Assembly (NCBI GenBank): GCA_964526785.1
Contig: CAZGMJ010000034.1
Location: forward strand, 1-61,270
Origin: CAZGMJ01 sp964526785
GTDB taxonomy: Bacteria > Planctomycetota > Phycisphaerae > Sedimentisphaerales > Anaerobacaceae
Direction of reading: 5' to 3'
Length of the DNA stretch: 61,270 nucleotides
Shown: positions 24,849-33,236 of the stretch, one piece after another
Layout: every line of letters begins with the position of its first letter
How positions within the stretch are numbered: position 1 is the first letter of the stretch
Translations under genes and position numbers: made by a program
The notes under the pieces: generated by a model
The model's database searches: none
Seen by the model: the letters and a program-made list of their open reading frames with translations, nothing else
What the model was told of the DNA's origin: nothing

Positions 24849-27320
24849 TCACACGTCCAGATTCTGAACTTCCAGCGCATGCTCCTGGATGAAGTTGCGC
24901 CGTTTCTCGACGTCACCGCCCATCAGAATGCTGAACAAGCGGTTCGCCTCGCCCGCATCCTCCATCTTCACGCTCAGCAGCGTCCGGCTGGCAGGGTTCA
25001 TCGTCGTCTCCCACAACTGATCGGCATTCATCTCCCCGAGACCCTTGAAGCGCTTGATATCCATACCCTTGACGCCGATCTGCCGAATCATCGAACACAC
25101 ATCGGCCAGAGACACCACATCGTACGCATCTTCTCCGTGCAGAAGCTGAAACTTCGTCGGCAGCGCCTCGCCCGACACCGCCTTCTCCGGCTTGAGCAGG
25201 AAGTCGTTCAGGTTCAGCCCGTATCGCTCCCGCAACTGCTCGTTGATCTCGTTAATCCGTTCGACCTCGTGCAGTTCCTCGGCCACGATCGTCTCTTCTT
25301 CGTCTTCGTCGCCCTCCGTCAAAGAACGGACTTTCAACTCGTCGGACTTTTTCTCGTACTTCTCGCGATCGTAGTAATACTCCTCCTGCCCCTCCATACA
25401 AATCCGGAACGCAGGCAGAGCGTCACCCTCATAGTACTCTTTTACAAACTTCGCAAAAATGATCCCGCGACGACTCAGGACGCCGATAATCCGCTCGGCC
25501 TCAGAAAGCAGCCGAACCAGATGCGACAACTCTTTGTCGCGTATCCGCTTGTTCCCGCTTGCCTCGTCGGCATCCGTGTCACCTGTTGCCTGTTTCCCGT
25601 TGCGTATCACAAACTCCGCGCCATCCAGCCCGCGACGAACCATCCGCTTGCGCATCTCGCCTTCGGTCAGAATATAGTCGCTCGTCTTTCGACCCTTGAG
25701 ACGAACCTCATACAAAGGCGGCTGAGCGATGTAGATCATGTTCTTCTCGAACAACTCCGGCATCTGCCGGAAGAAGAACGTCAGCAACAACGTGCGAATG
25801 TGCGCCCCGTCCACATCGGCATCGGTCATCAGAATGATCTTGCCGTACCGGCACCGCTCGATATTGAACTCGTCGGTCCCGATCCCCGTCCCAAGAGAGC
25901 TGATGATCGTTCGAATCTCGTCGTGCGCCAGCATCTTCTCCAGCCGGGCCTTTTCCACGTTGAGAATCTTTCCCTTCAACGGAAGAATCGCCTGAATGTT
26001 CCGGTCTCTACCCGCCTTGGCCGAACCGCCCGCCGAATCGCCCTCCACGATGAAAATCTCCGTCGTGGACTTCTCCTTGCTCGCGCAGTCCCACAGCTTG
26101 CCCGGCAGGTTGCTCGAACTAAGCGCCCCCTTTCGCCGCGTCAACTCGCGCGCCTTCCGCGCCGCCTCGCGAGCCGCCGCCGCCTGAATCGCCTTGTTCA
26201 GAATCCGCTTGGCCTCCGACGGATGCTCCTCCAGGAACAGCCCAAGCTGCTCGTTCACCGTCGTCTCCACGAAACTGCCGACCTCCGGATTCGTCAGCCG
26301 CACCTTCGTCTGAGCCTCGAAATGCGGATCGGCCAGTTTGACTGTCACCACCGCCGTCAGACCTTCACGCAGGTCGTCGCCCGTCGTAGTCTGGTTGCCC
26401 TTGAGAAGGTTGTTGTTCCGGGCGTAATAATTCATCGTCCGCGTCAGCGCCGTTCGGAAACCCGACAGGTGTGTGCCGCCGTCGATATTCCGGATGTTGT
26501 TCGCAAACACCAGCACGTTCTCCGTATACCCGCTGTCGTACTGCATCGCCACTTCGCAACCGAGCTTGGCCTCGGGATCTTCCTTGGCCAGATAGATCAC
26601 ATCCTTGTGCAACGTCTCCTTGGCCTCGTTAAGATGCCTCACGAACGCCTTGATCCCGTCGTCGAACTTGAACACGACTTTCTTCTTGTTCGCATCCCGC
26701 TCGTCCTTGAAACTGATCTGCAGGCCCGCGTTGAGATATGCAAGTTCGCGAATGCGCTTCAAAAGCGTATCGTACTGAAACTCATTGTCGCCGAATATCT
26801 CCTCGTCCGGCATAAAGGAAATCTTCGTGCCGCGTTTTGGCGTCTCGCCGATCTCCTCCACCTGGCCTTTGGCATTGCCCCGGGCGCACTCGAAGTGGTA
26901 GTGCCTGCCCTCCCGATAAACGTCCGCCTCCAGCCACTCGCTAAGCGCGTTGACCACGCTGACGCCGACGCCGTGCAGTCCGCCCGAGACTTTATAACTG
27001 TCCCCGTCGAACTTGCCCCCGGCGTGCAGTTTCGTCAACACCACCTCCAGCGCACTGATCTTGGCGTCCTTGTGCTCTTCGACCGGAATGCCACGCCCGT
27101 TGTCCTCCACCGTGCAGCTTCCGTCGGCGCGAATGCGAACGCTGATATTGTCGCACTCGCCAGCCAGCGCCTCGTCTATGGAGTTGTCCAGAACCTCGTA
27201 CACCAGATGGTGCAACCCCCCGCTGCCCCGATCCCCGATATACATGTCCGGACGTTTCCGGACGGCCTCCAGACCCGCCAGCACCTTGATCTTGCTTGCA
27301 TCGTATGTATGATTGCCCAT
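24849..27320 (-). CDS. gyrB: DNA gyrase subunit B
   Basis: The 823-residue ATPase subunit of gyrase. The GHKL ATP site (YEVLDNSIDEALAG and EDNGRGIPVEEH; GGLHGVGVSVVNALSEWLE lid) occupies the first ~220 residues. It is followed by the transducer domain, the Toprim domain (EGDSAGGSAKAGRDR and MTDADVDGAHIRTLLL) and the C-terminal tail (RFKGLGEMN). I used the internal ATG at 27320, which gives the standard N-terminus; the upstream extension lies in the dciA overlap and has no homology. An acidic Glu/Asp insert (DEDEEET) follows the Toprim region, as in many long GyrB proteins. Confidence 0.97.
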   Translation of the reverse strand: MGNHTYDASKIKVLAGLEAVRKRPDMYIGDRGSGGLHHLVYEVLDNSIDEALAGECDNISVRIRADGSCTVEDNGRGIPVEEHKDAKISALEVVLTKLHAGGKFDGDSYKVSGGLHGVGVSVVNALSEWLEADVYREGRHYHFECARGNAKGQVEEIGETPKRGTKISFMPDEEIFGDNEFQYDTLLKRIRELAYLNAGLQISFKDERDANKKKVVFKFDDGIKAFVRHLNEAKETLHKDVIYLAKEDPEAKLGCEVAMQYDSGYTENVLVFANNIRNIDGGTHLSGFRTALTRTMNYYARNNNLLKGNQTTTGDDLREGLTAVVTVKLADPHFEAQTKVRLTNPEVGSFVETTVNEQLGLFLEEHPSEAKRILNKAIQAAAAREAARKARELTRRKGALSSSNLPGKLWDCASKEKSTTEIFIVEGDSAGGSAKAGRDRNIQAILPLKGKILNVEKARLEKMLAHDEIRTIISSLGTGIGTDEFNIERCRYGKIILMTDADVDGAHIRTLLLTFFFRQMPELFEKNMIYIAQPPLYEVRLKGRKTSDYILTEGEMRKRMVRRGLDGAEFVIRNGKQATGDTDADEASGNKRIRDKELSHLVRLLSEAERIIGVLSRRGIIFAKFVKEYYEGDALPAFRICMEGQEEYYYDREKYEKKSDELKVRSLTEGDEDEEETIVAEELHEVERINEINEQLRERYGLNLNDFLLKPEKAVSGEALPTKFQLLHGEDAYDVVSLADVCSMIRQIGVKGMDIKRFKGLGEMNADQLWETTMNPASRTLLSVKMEDAGEANRLFSILMGGDVEKRRNFIQEHALEVQNLDV

Positions 27321-27349
27321 ATCCTGCCTTGCCGCCTCCGGCAATCCTC

Positions 27350-27694
27350 TCATCCCATTACAAATTTGATTCTGGTAATCCCGGCTCGGGGACACTCTTC
27401 CCGCAGTTGATTCACCAGTTCCGAACTGCACAATCGCAACTCGTACATGTACGCCGGCGAATCGACGCGTACTTTCAACTGACCGCCGCCGACTCCGGCG
27501 ATCTGGCAATGCTTCGCCAACCCGGCCGGCAGCAGACGCCCCCATACCTCCCCGACGTCCCCGAACTTTCTTTGCTGAGGTGCCAGGCGTTTCTCCACAA
27601 AGCTCTGGAGAACATCCCCCAGACGCGACGTCCGCTCCTGCCGTTCCTTGCGCCGGTTCGCCAACGTAATCTCAAGCTTCTCTTCTGCATCCAT
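27350..27694 (-). CDS. DciA-like DUF721 protein
   Basis: About 114 residues matching DUF721/DciA, the ancestral bacterial loader of the replicative helicase DnaB. Visible are LGDVLQSFVEKRLAPQQ, VWGRLLPAGLAKHCQIAGV and the KH-like strand-turn QLKVRVDSPAYMYELRL. It sits between dnaN and gyrB, a usual location. The start is uncertain: the ATG at 27694 has GGGGGA about eleven bases upstream, while a TTG at 27745 would overlap the dnaN stop. Confidence 0.8.
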   Translation of the reverse strand: MDAEEKLEITLANRRKERQERTSRLGDVLQSFVEKRLAPQQRKFGDVGEVWGRLLPAGLAKHCQIAGVGGGQLKVRVDSPAYMYELRLCSSELVNQLREECPRAGITRIKFVMG

Positions 27695-27737
27695 ACAAAC
27701 ACCGGTCCCCCGCCGCTGGAAAACCGCACAACCCCGA

Positions 27738-28844
27738 TCATCCAAGGCTGATCGGCATCAGCACGCACAGAAAATCGCTGCCGCTCTTAATAACGCCCGG
27801 CCGGTCCGACTGCCCGAGCTCCATGTCGATCTCGGACTCCTGAAGAATCCGAAGGACATCCACCAGGTAGTTCGGATTGAAACCGATTTCTATCGGCTCG
27901 CCCGAGTACTCAACCGCCATCTCCACCTCCGCGTCGCCCGCTTCCGGAGCCCTGCCCGAAAAGACGATCTTGTTCTTCGCAATAGCCAGCTTGATACCCC
28001 GCGACTCCTCGCTCGTCAGCAGCGAAGACCGCCGCACCGCACTGAGCGTCGCATCGCGGGAAAGCTTGATCTTCTTGTCGTAATCGGTCGGAATGATGTC
28101 CTCGTATTTCGGAAAGTTCCCCTCCACCAGATTCGAACTGATCACCACCCCGCCGCTGTGCAGCAGAACCTGATTGTCCAGGAACCGGATAGCCACCTTG
28201 TCTTTCTCGTCGCTGCCGATCTTCTCCAGCAGCCCCATCGTCTTGGCCGGCACGATAATGTCATCGGGCCCCTTGCCCTTCTCGGGCGCCGATGCCAGCT
28301 TCACTCTGCAACGCGCCAATCGCCGCCCGTCCGTGGCCACCAGCACCAGCTTCTTGTCCTTGATCTGCCACAGCACGCCGTTGATCGCGTACCGGCTGCT
28401 CTCGCGGGCCGTGGCAAACAGGACCCGCTCGATCCCCGCCTGCAGCAGATTCAGCCCCAACTCCAGATCGGCCTTGCCGTCAAAAGCCGGCACCGTCGGA
28501 TACTGCCCGGGCTCGTGCCCGTACACCGTAAAGTGGCTGTCCGCCCCCTTCACCTCGCACGTCCCGTCCGACGCCTCCAGAACCAGCACGTCGTCCGCGC
28601 TCTCCCGAACAATCGCGATGAGCCGGTCCGCCGGAACGATAACCTCGCCCGGCTCGCGAACCTGCACCTCCGCCACCACGCAACTGACGCCCACCTCCAG
28701 GTCCGTCGCACAAATGCGCACCTCTTTGTCCTCCGCGGTTATCTGAACGCACCGCAGAATGGGCTTCGGCGTCCTGCTCGGCACCACACCGCCAACCAGT
28801 CCCAGTGCTTCCGAAAGAGCCGACCTGTTGAAATCTACCTTCAT
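27738..28844 (-). CDS. dnaN: DNA polymerase III beta sliding clamp
   Basis: A 368-residue ring-clamp subunit with three repeated clamp folds. The first begins MKVDFNRSALSEALGLV. The C-terminal residues LCVLMPISLG close the third domain and replace the usual M-P-M-R-L ending. I used the internal ATG at 28844, six bases after GAGG. dnaN precedes dciA and gyrB, but dnaA and recF are not beside it in this window. The long non-coding stretch upstream is discussed separately. Confidence 0.95.
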   Translation of the reverse strand: MKVDFNRSALSEALGLVGGVVPSRTPKPILRCVQITAEDKEVRICATDLEVGVSCVVAEVQVREPGEVIVPADRLIAIVRESADDVLVLEASDGTCEVKGADSHFTVYGHEPGQYPTVPAFDGKADLELGLNLLQAGIERVLFATARESSRYAINGVLWQIKDKKLVLVATDGRRLARCRVKLASAPEKGKGPDDIIVPAKTMGLLEKIGSDEKDKVAIRFLDNQVLLHSGGVVISSNLVEGNFPKYEDIIPTDYDKKIKLSRDATLSAVRRSSLLTSEESRGIKLAIAKNKIVFSGRAPEAGDAEVEMAVEYSGEPIEIGFNPNYLVDVLRILQESEIDMELGQSDRPGVIKSGSDFLCVLMPISLG

Positions 28845-29285
28845 AATGGACCTCTGCGTCAATTTGACAAAAAAACAAGGATATTAGCGAATAAACGACT
28901 CTGCGCCGACGCGATAGTCTACACCAAAAACAGCACCCGGGCAACGTATTTTTCCGCCAAAACCCCTATTTCAGCACAACCCCGAACAGCCCCGCCAGAA
29001 GCCGGCGCGCCCGTCAACCCAGCACAAACAAACGCCCCCGCCACAACCAGCCTCTGCCGACGCGCACATATATCAAAACCGAATACACAATGCCGACCTG
29101 CCTTTAACACCCATTCGGTGAATTCTCCGCATGAGTACCTGATATTTTATGACGTCCTAACGTCCATAAATAAATCAAAAAGCCCGATCCCGCAGCAAGC
29201 CCGAGAAAAATATACGAAAAATCCACAAAAACACTCGCAGAGCTTGGCAGAATAGTAGTAGTAGTAGTAGGCTAAGGTGCGAAAT
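28845..29285. other. non-coding region upstream of dnaN; possible origin-associated sequence
   Basis: Between divergent dnaN and the surface-protein leader lies AT-richer, gene-free sequence. It contains one DnaA-box-like AAATCCACA (29218-29226, two mismatches to TTATCCACA) and, about 27 bases on, six tandem TAG triplets (about 29253-29270). DnaA-trio elements of bacterial origins are runs of this triplet, but the orientation relative to the lone box is opposite to the standard arrangement. Treat it as a weak origin candidate. Confidence 0.25.
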
Positions 29286-29659
29286 ATCTGAGATATGCTG
29301 CCATTGTCCTGTCCGGCATTGTGCAGCCTGTAAAGGGAACTTTGCGAGAGGCACAGTTGCCTATGGAGCAAATCGCGAGTTGAGATAGAAATCGTGGCTA
29401 AGACACTCACGGCGATGAAGGTGTGCGCACGCGTAACTGGTCTGCCGTGTCGTTGTGCCTTGGGCATACCGCGGCGTGGCAATCTCATACCTCGCCGAAT
29501 CAAAAGGGCCTGCGCGGCGCATAACGACAGTGCCGGTGGAATAATCGTTGATTTGCGACCGTAATTCTGCTCTAATAAGAACACAGTGGAGGCGTACCCC
29601 ACGCAGGGGCTGTACAAGAGGACCATACCCGTAACGGGGCTCTCTGAAAGGAAAGAGCG
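29286..29659 (+). promoter_or_regulatory. conserved 5' leader, copy 1 (candidate structured RNA)
   Basis: Two blocks are shared with copy 2. Block A (29286-29383) includes the hairpin AGGCA-CAGT-TGCCT. Block B (29548-29659) is about 90% identical between copies and runs up to the start codon. Block B can fold as GUAC-CCC/GGG-GUAC around ACGCA, then CCCGU-A-ACGGG. GCUCU/AGAGC flanks the ribosome-binding site AAAGGAA, which would sit in the loop. The part between the blocks varies. See copies 2 and 3 for the comparative evidence. Confidence 0.55.
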
Positions 29660-30661
29660 ATGAAGTGCGAAATTGCATTCCTGTTGACTGTATTGGCATT
29701 CCTGACGGCGAAATCACAATTAGCGGATGGTGAAGTTGTCACGTGCGAGAACATCCCTGTCAAGGTCGGGCCTGGCGAGCAGAGTTCTCCCGCCATTTGG
29801 GGCAACTACGTTGTTTGGAAAGGTGCTCTAAACGAAGCGTACACTATAGAACAAGGACAAATAGTGGAAATGCCTGGGCTGGTTATAGATGCGATTCCGG
29901 CGATCTGGGACAATAAGGTGGTGTGGTCCGGCGCGACGGGATACTATGACCTCAACCTGCAGCAGATGGTGTATCCCGATGGCCTGACCATTCCTGAACA
30001 TCCTGCAATTCCGGCATTCCACAGCAACAAGATCGTGTGGCGCGACTCCAACGGGTATTACGATCTTGCATTAGAACAAATGGTGCACCCTCCGGATTTG
30101 GCCATCGGCTCGTATCCGGACATTTTTGAAAACAGGATCGCATGGGACAGGTCGAAGGGTTATTACGACACCGATTTGCAGCTAATGGTATTTCCCGAAG
30201 GAATAAAAACAAACTACGGTACGGCTATCTATGACAACAGAATGGTCTGGAATCACCTCGATGGCGGATATTTCAACATAGACAGCGGGCAATATTCTGG
30301 AGTAAATCCTCTGCTCGGAGTCGCCCCCGACATCTACGGTGAGACTGTCGTATGGCATACCTATGCCGGCGTACCCAACGTACCTGTAGATGTTTGGGTT
30401 TGGAATCCGATTTGCGGCAGAAGGCAGGTAAGCGATTCCGGCTGCGCGAGTGGCCCGAAGATATACGGGCGGACCGTGGTCTGGACAGACAAACAAAATG
30501 GAGATGAAGACATATACATGGCAAAGGACGTCGGATGCTGTGGAGATGCGGATCATCCATATCCCGTGGGAGATTTGAATCACGACTGTCGAGTAGACAA
30601 TATAGACTTGGCACTTCTAATGTCACATTGGCTAGAGTGTACGCTGCCGTGCTGCAAGTAG
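29660..30661 (+). CDS. secreted propeller-like protein with dockerin-like C-terminus
   Basis: 333 residues. A signal peptide (IAFLLTVLAFLTAKSQLADG) is followed by about six 40-residue TolB-like repeats, each with a D/E-N-x-V-V-W strand and a GYYDL-x-L-x-Q-M-V strand (for example at residues ~85-110, 118-145 and 155-182). The repeats suggest a beta-propeller. The C-terminus (GDLNHDCRVDNIDLALLM, then SHWLE) is the single EF-hand dockerin-like module ending in a W-L pair, typical of secreted planctomycete proteins. Its ligand is unknown. GAAAGGAAAG immediately upstream is the ribosome-binding site, within the conserved leader. Confidence 0.75.
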   Translation: MKCEIAFLLTVLAFLTAKSQLADGEVVTCENIPVKVGPGEQSSPAIWGNYVVWKGALNEAYTIEQGQIVEMPGLVIDAIPAIWDNKVVWSGATGYYDLNLQQMVYPDGLTIPEHPAIPAFHSNKIVWRDSNGYYDLALEQMVHPPDLAIGSYPDIFENRIAWDRSKGYYDTDLQLMVFPEGIKTNYGTAIYDNRMVWNHLDGGYFNIDSGQYSGVNPLLGVAPDIYGETVVWHTYAGVPNVPVDVWVWNPICGRRQVSDSGCASGPKIYGRTVVWTDKQNGDEDIYMAKDVGCCGDADHPYPVGDLNHDCRVDNIDLALLMSHWLECTLPCCK

Positions 30662-30747
30662 TGCCCTGCAGGAGACTGCTTGCGCCATGGCACAGTGTAT
30701 AAGCGGATTCAGGAATCCGAACAATTGGAGGGGCTACGGTGTGGAGC

Positions 30748-31060
30748 ATCTCAGATTGCTGCCCTTGCTCGGGGGATATCGTGCAGCCTGTAAGGGGAAC
30801 TTTGCGAGAGGCATCATTGCCTATGGAGCAAAACGCGAGTTGATGACGACAAATCACGGCTGAGAAACTCGCTGCACCGATGCGCAAAGAACACGCGCCG
30901 ATAGAACGGTTGGACCATGGCCGCACGAAGCGACACAGGCGCTTTTGGATTGATTTGCGACCGTAATTCTGCTCTAATAAGAACACAGTGGAGGCGTACC
31001 TCACGCAGGGGTAGTACAAGAGGATCATCCCCGTAACGGGGCTCTCTAAAGGAGAAAGCG
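30748..31060 (+). promoter_or_regulatory. conserved 5' leader, copy 2
   Basis: The same two blocks as copy 1: block A 30748-30843, block B 30950-31060. In block A the loop differs (TCAT instead of CAGT) while the stem AGGCA/TGCCT is unchanged. In block B a C-to-T change in the ACCTC arm keeps pairing with GGGG through G-U, and ACCCGT becomes CCCCGT opposite ACGGGG. Loop change with stem conservation is the pattern expected of a functional RNA. The leader fills most of the 399-base gap between two genes; 30662-30747 holds nothing I can assign. Confidence 0.55.
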
Positions 31061-32305
31061 ATGAAGCGGGCAACTGTAATACTTGGCGTAATTCTGGGTA
31101 TTCTTCCAGCCGGCAGCACATTTGCGGTACGGACCATATACGTAGCTGATGGTGGATCTGCCGATTTCAGCACGATTCAGGCTGCAATTGATGATGCTAA
31201 TGAAGGTGACGTCATCGTAATCAAGCCTGGCACATATACAGGTGATGGCAATCGCGATATCGACTTCAGGGGCAAGGCAATTACAGTGCGGAGTGAAAAC
31301 GGCCCGCAGCATTGCACAATTGATTGTCAAGCCACAGAGCAAGATATGCATCGCGGCTTTGTCTTTCAGAACCATGAAGGAGCCAATTCGGTACTGTGCG
31401 GCGTAACCATTACAGGGGGATTTGCCAGATCTGGTGGTGCGGTCTTCTGCGCAGGACGGGCCAGTCCGGTTATCACTAGTTGTGTCATCTTCGGAAACTC
31501 TGCGTATCAGGGTGGCGGCATATCAACTCAGGAAGGAGGACGCTCAAGCCCGACAATAGTGAATTGCGTGATTACTGATAATAGGGCCCTATACCGCGAC
31601 GAGTCCGATTTGTTCTCTTACGGATTCGGAGGCGGTGTATTCCTCTTTGGCAGCCCCTTTCACTGGCTGGATTGTGGGCCGCCGTATGGTGCATGTCCCA
31701 CTATCAGCAACTGCACAATTATCGGAAACATTGCCGAGTCTACGGGTGGAGGTATTTCGTGTGCCTCATCATGTGAGGTAACTGTCGAGAACAGTATCGT
31801 GCGTGGCAATGCTGCGATTGAGAGTAGTGAGGATCAGAACGTCGGCCTTGCTTTGACCGCTGACGGTTGTAATCCAAGGTGCAAGGTATCCTACAGCAAC
31901 TTAGAAGACGGCCTCGATGGCATAGGTACTTATTACTTCGTGGATTGGGGTGACGGAAATATCGACACCGATCCAGCCTTCACTGATCCCAATAATAACG
32001 ACTATCACCTCAAATCCCAGGCCGGCAGGTGGGATCCAAACGGCCAGAGCTGGGTCCAGGACGATATGACAAGCCCATGCATCGACGCAGGCGATCCGAT
32101 GAGCCCAATCGGCCTTGAACCATTCCCCAATGGCGGCATCGTAAACATGGGTGCCTACGGCGGAACAGCCGAGGCAAGCAAGTCATATTTCGGCGGCCCG
32201 ATGTGCAAAGCAATCGTCGCAGGCGATATCAACGGAGATTGCAAAGTCGATTTTAAGGATATTGCGATCATGATGATGCACTGGCTCAGACCGCCGGATC
32301 AGTAG
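31061..32305 (+). CDS. secreted parallel beta-helix protein with dockerin-like C-terminus
   Basis: 414 residues: a signal peptide (TVILGVILGILPAGSTFA), then a right-handed beta-helix of the DUF1565/Beta_helix type. The helix begins FSTIQAAIDDANEGDVIVIK, continues through GVTITGGFARSGGAV-like turns and SNCTIIGNIAESTGGGI, and ends with an NNDYHLKSQAGRWDP cap. The C-terminal GDINGDCKVDFKDIAIMM and HWL form the dockerin-like module. Its N-terminal helix coils resemble those of the subtilase at 36500 (the GTYTGDGN-x-DIDFRGKA segment is nearly identical), showing module sharing. A role in adhesion or polysaccharide binding is inferred. Confidence 0.82.
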   Translation: MKRATVILGVILGILPAGSTFAVRTIYVADGGSADFSTIQAAIDDANEGDVIVIKPGTYTGDGNRDIDFRGKAITVRSENGPQHCTIDCQATEQDMHRGFVFQNHEGANSVLCGVTITGGFARSGGAVFCAGRASPVITSCVIFGNSAYQGGGISTQEGGRSSPTIVNCVITDNRALYRDESDLFSYGFGGGVFLFGSPFHWLDCGPPYGACPTISNCTIIGNIAESTGGGISCASSCEVTVENSIVRGNAAIESSEDQNVGLALTADGCNPRCKVSYSNLEDGLDGIGTYYFVDWGDGNIDTDPAFTDPNNNDYHLKSQAGRWDPNGQSWVQDDMTSPCIDAGDPMSPIGLEPFPNGGIVNMGAYGGTAEASKSYFGGPMCKAIVAGDINGDCKVDFKDIAIMMMHWLRPPDQ

Positions 32306-32344
32306 GACCATACCCGTAACGGGGCTCTCTGAAAGGAAAGAGCG
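32304..32344 (+). promoter_or_regulatory. conserved 5' leader, copy 3 (3' part only)
   Basis: The last 41 bases of block B, identical to copy 1 (CCCGTAACGGG hairpin, then GCTCTCTGAAAGGAAAGAGC enclosing the ribosome-binding site). They are placed directly after, and overlap, the stop codon of the preceding gene. This implies the 3' part alone acts at translation initiation, or was carried along in a gene duplication. Confidence 0.6.
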
Positions 32345-33208
32345 ATGATACGAAAACACATCCTGGCAATAACGGTGCTTGTCCTGATGTCGCCGAGCGG
32401 GAGTCTCGCAACCCTTATCACCGCCGAACAGGAAAAGACCTTCACCAGCGATGGAGTCATACAAGAAGGTGATTTCTACACAGGCGTGGCCGTATATGAT
32501 ACGCCACCTGCTCACACAATTGTCAACATGACAGGCGGAACTGTGGGCGAGCCCCTTGATGCTGACAGTGGCCTGTACGCCTATGATTCAAGCCAGGTCA
32601 ATATTTCCGGAGGACAGGTTCTGTATCTTCATACCACCGACGCCAGCACCGTCAACATTACGGGAGGAACGGTCGGCAATTGGGACCTCGGTGGTTTGGT
32701 GTCGGTGGATACGTATGGTTCGAGCGTTATCAATCTTTACAAGGGAGGAGAAATAACGGGAGGAACATACAACTTCTTCCATATGCATGATTCGAGCACA
32801 CTGAACGTCTACGGCGGAGGCGTTTATGTGTTCTTCACTCTCGATAATGACAGCACGCTGAATTTGTACGACGGCTGGATCTTCGATCTTAGTATCTTCG
32901 GAACCGCGAACGTTTACGGAGGGCGCATACAAAGCTGGGACTTGTTCACTATCTGGGGCGATGGGCAATTGAATGTGTACGGCCGGGACTTCCAATACGA
33001 TCCTCAGTGGAAATGGGTAGAAAACGTGGGAGGTGGACCGCGATGGATCAGCCACCTGACAGGAACGGGATTCGATGGTGTAGCCATCGATATACAAGAC
33101 ATCCCTGATCCTTATACAACGCCCAATATCAATCTGATTCCTGAACCGACTACATTTGCACTCCTTGCGCTCGGAGTATTGGCCCTTGCGAAACACCCAG
33201 CATCGTAA
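32345..33208 (+). CDS. PEP-CTERM surface protein, paralogue 1
   Basis: 287 residues. A signal peptide (ILAITVLVLMSPSGSLA) and an acidic N-terminus are followed by short beta-strand repeats of the S-x-V-N-I/L-x-G-G type (STVNITGGTV, SVINLYKGGEI, STLNVYGGGV). It ends with a PEP-CTERM tail: PEP followed by a hydrophobic helix (TTFALLALGVLALA) and a short basic end (KHPAS). Such tails are cut and attached by exosortase, which is not encoded in this window. The protein is therefore predicted to be anchored in the envelope or extracellular matrix. The gene is followed 28 bases later by a close paralogue. Confidence 0.85.
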   Translation: MIRKHILAITVLVLMSPSGSLATLITAEQEKTFTSDGVIQEGDFYTGVAVYDTPPAHTIVNMTGGTVGEPLDADSGLYAYDSSQVNISGGQVLYLHTTDASTVNITGGTVGNWDLGGLVSVDTYGSSVINLYKGGEITGGTYNFFHMHDSSTLNVYGGGVYVFFTLDNDSTLNLYDGWIFDLSIFGTANVYGGRIQSWDLFTIWGDGQLNVYGRDFQYDPQWKWVENVGGGPRWISHLTGTGFDGVAIDIQDIPDPYTTPNINLIPEPTTFALLALGVLALAKHPAS

Positions 33209-33236
33209 GGAAACTCATTTGGTTGAGGAGAAGACA

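Noticed and set aside
24879..27410. 843-codon plus-strand open frame opposite gyrB
   Set aside because: It is an antisense shadow of a high-GC conserved gene; it has Arg/His/Leu-rich composition and no domain.
29286..31060. Known cyclic-di-GMP (GEMM) riboswitch
   Set aside because: ACGCA and similar short words occur, but the GEMM core, with its paired P2 and P3 stems and conserved GCAAA tracts, is absent.
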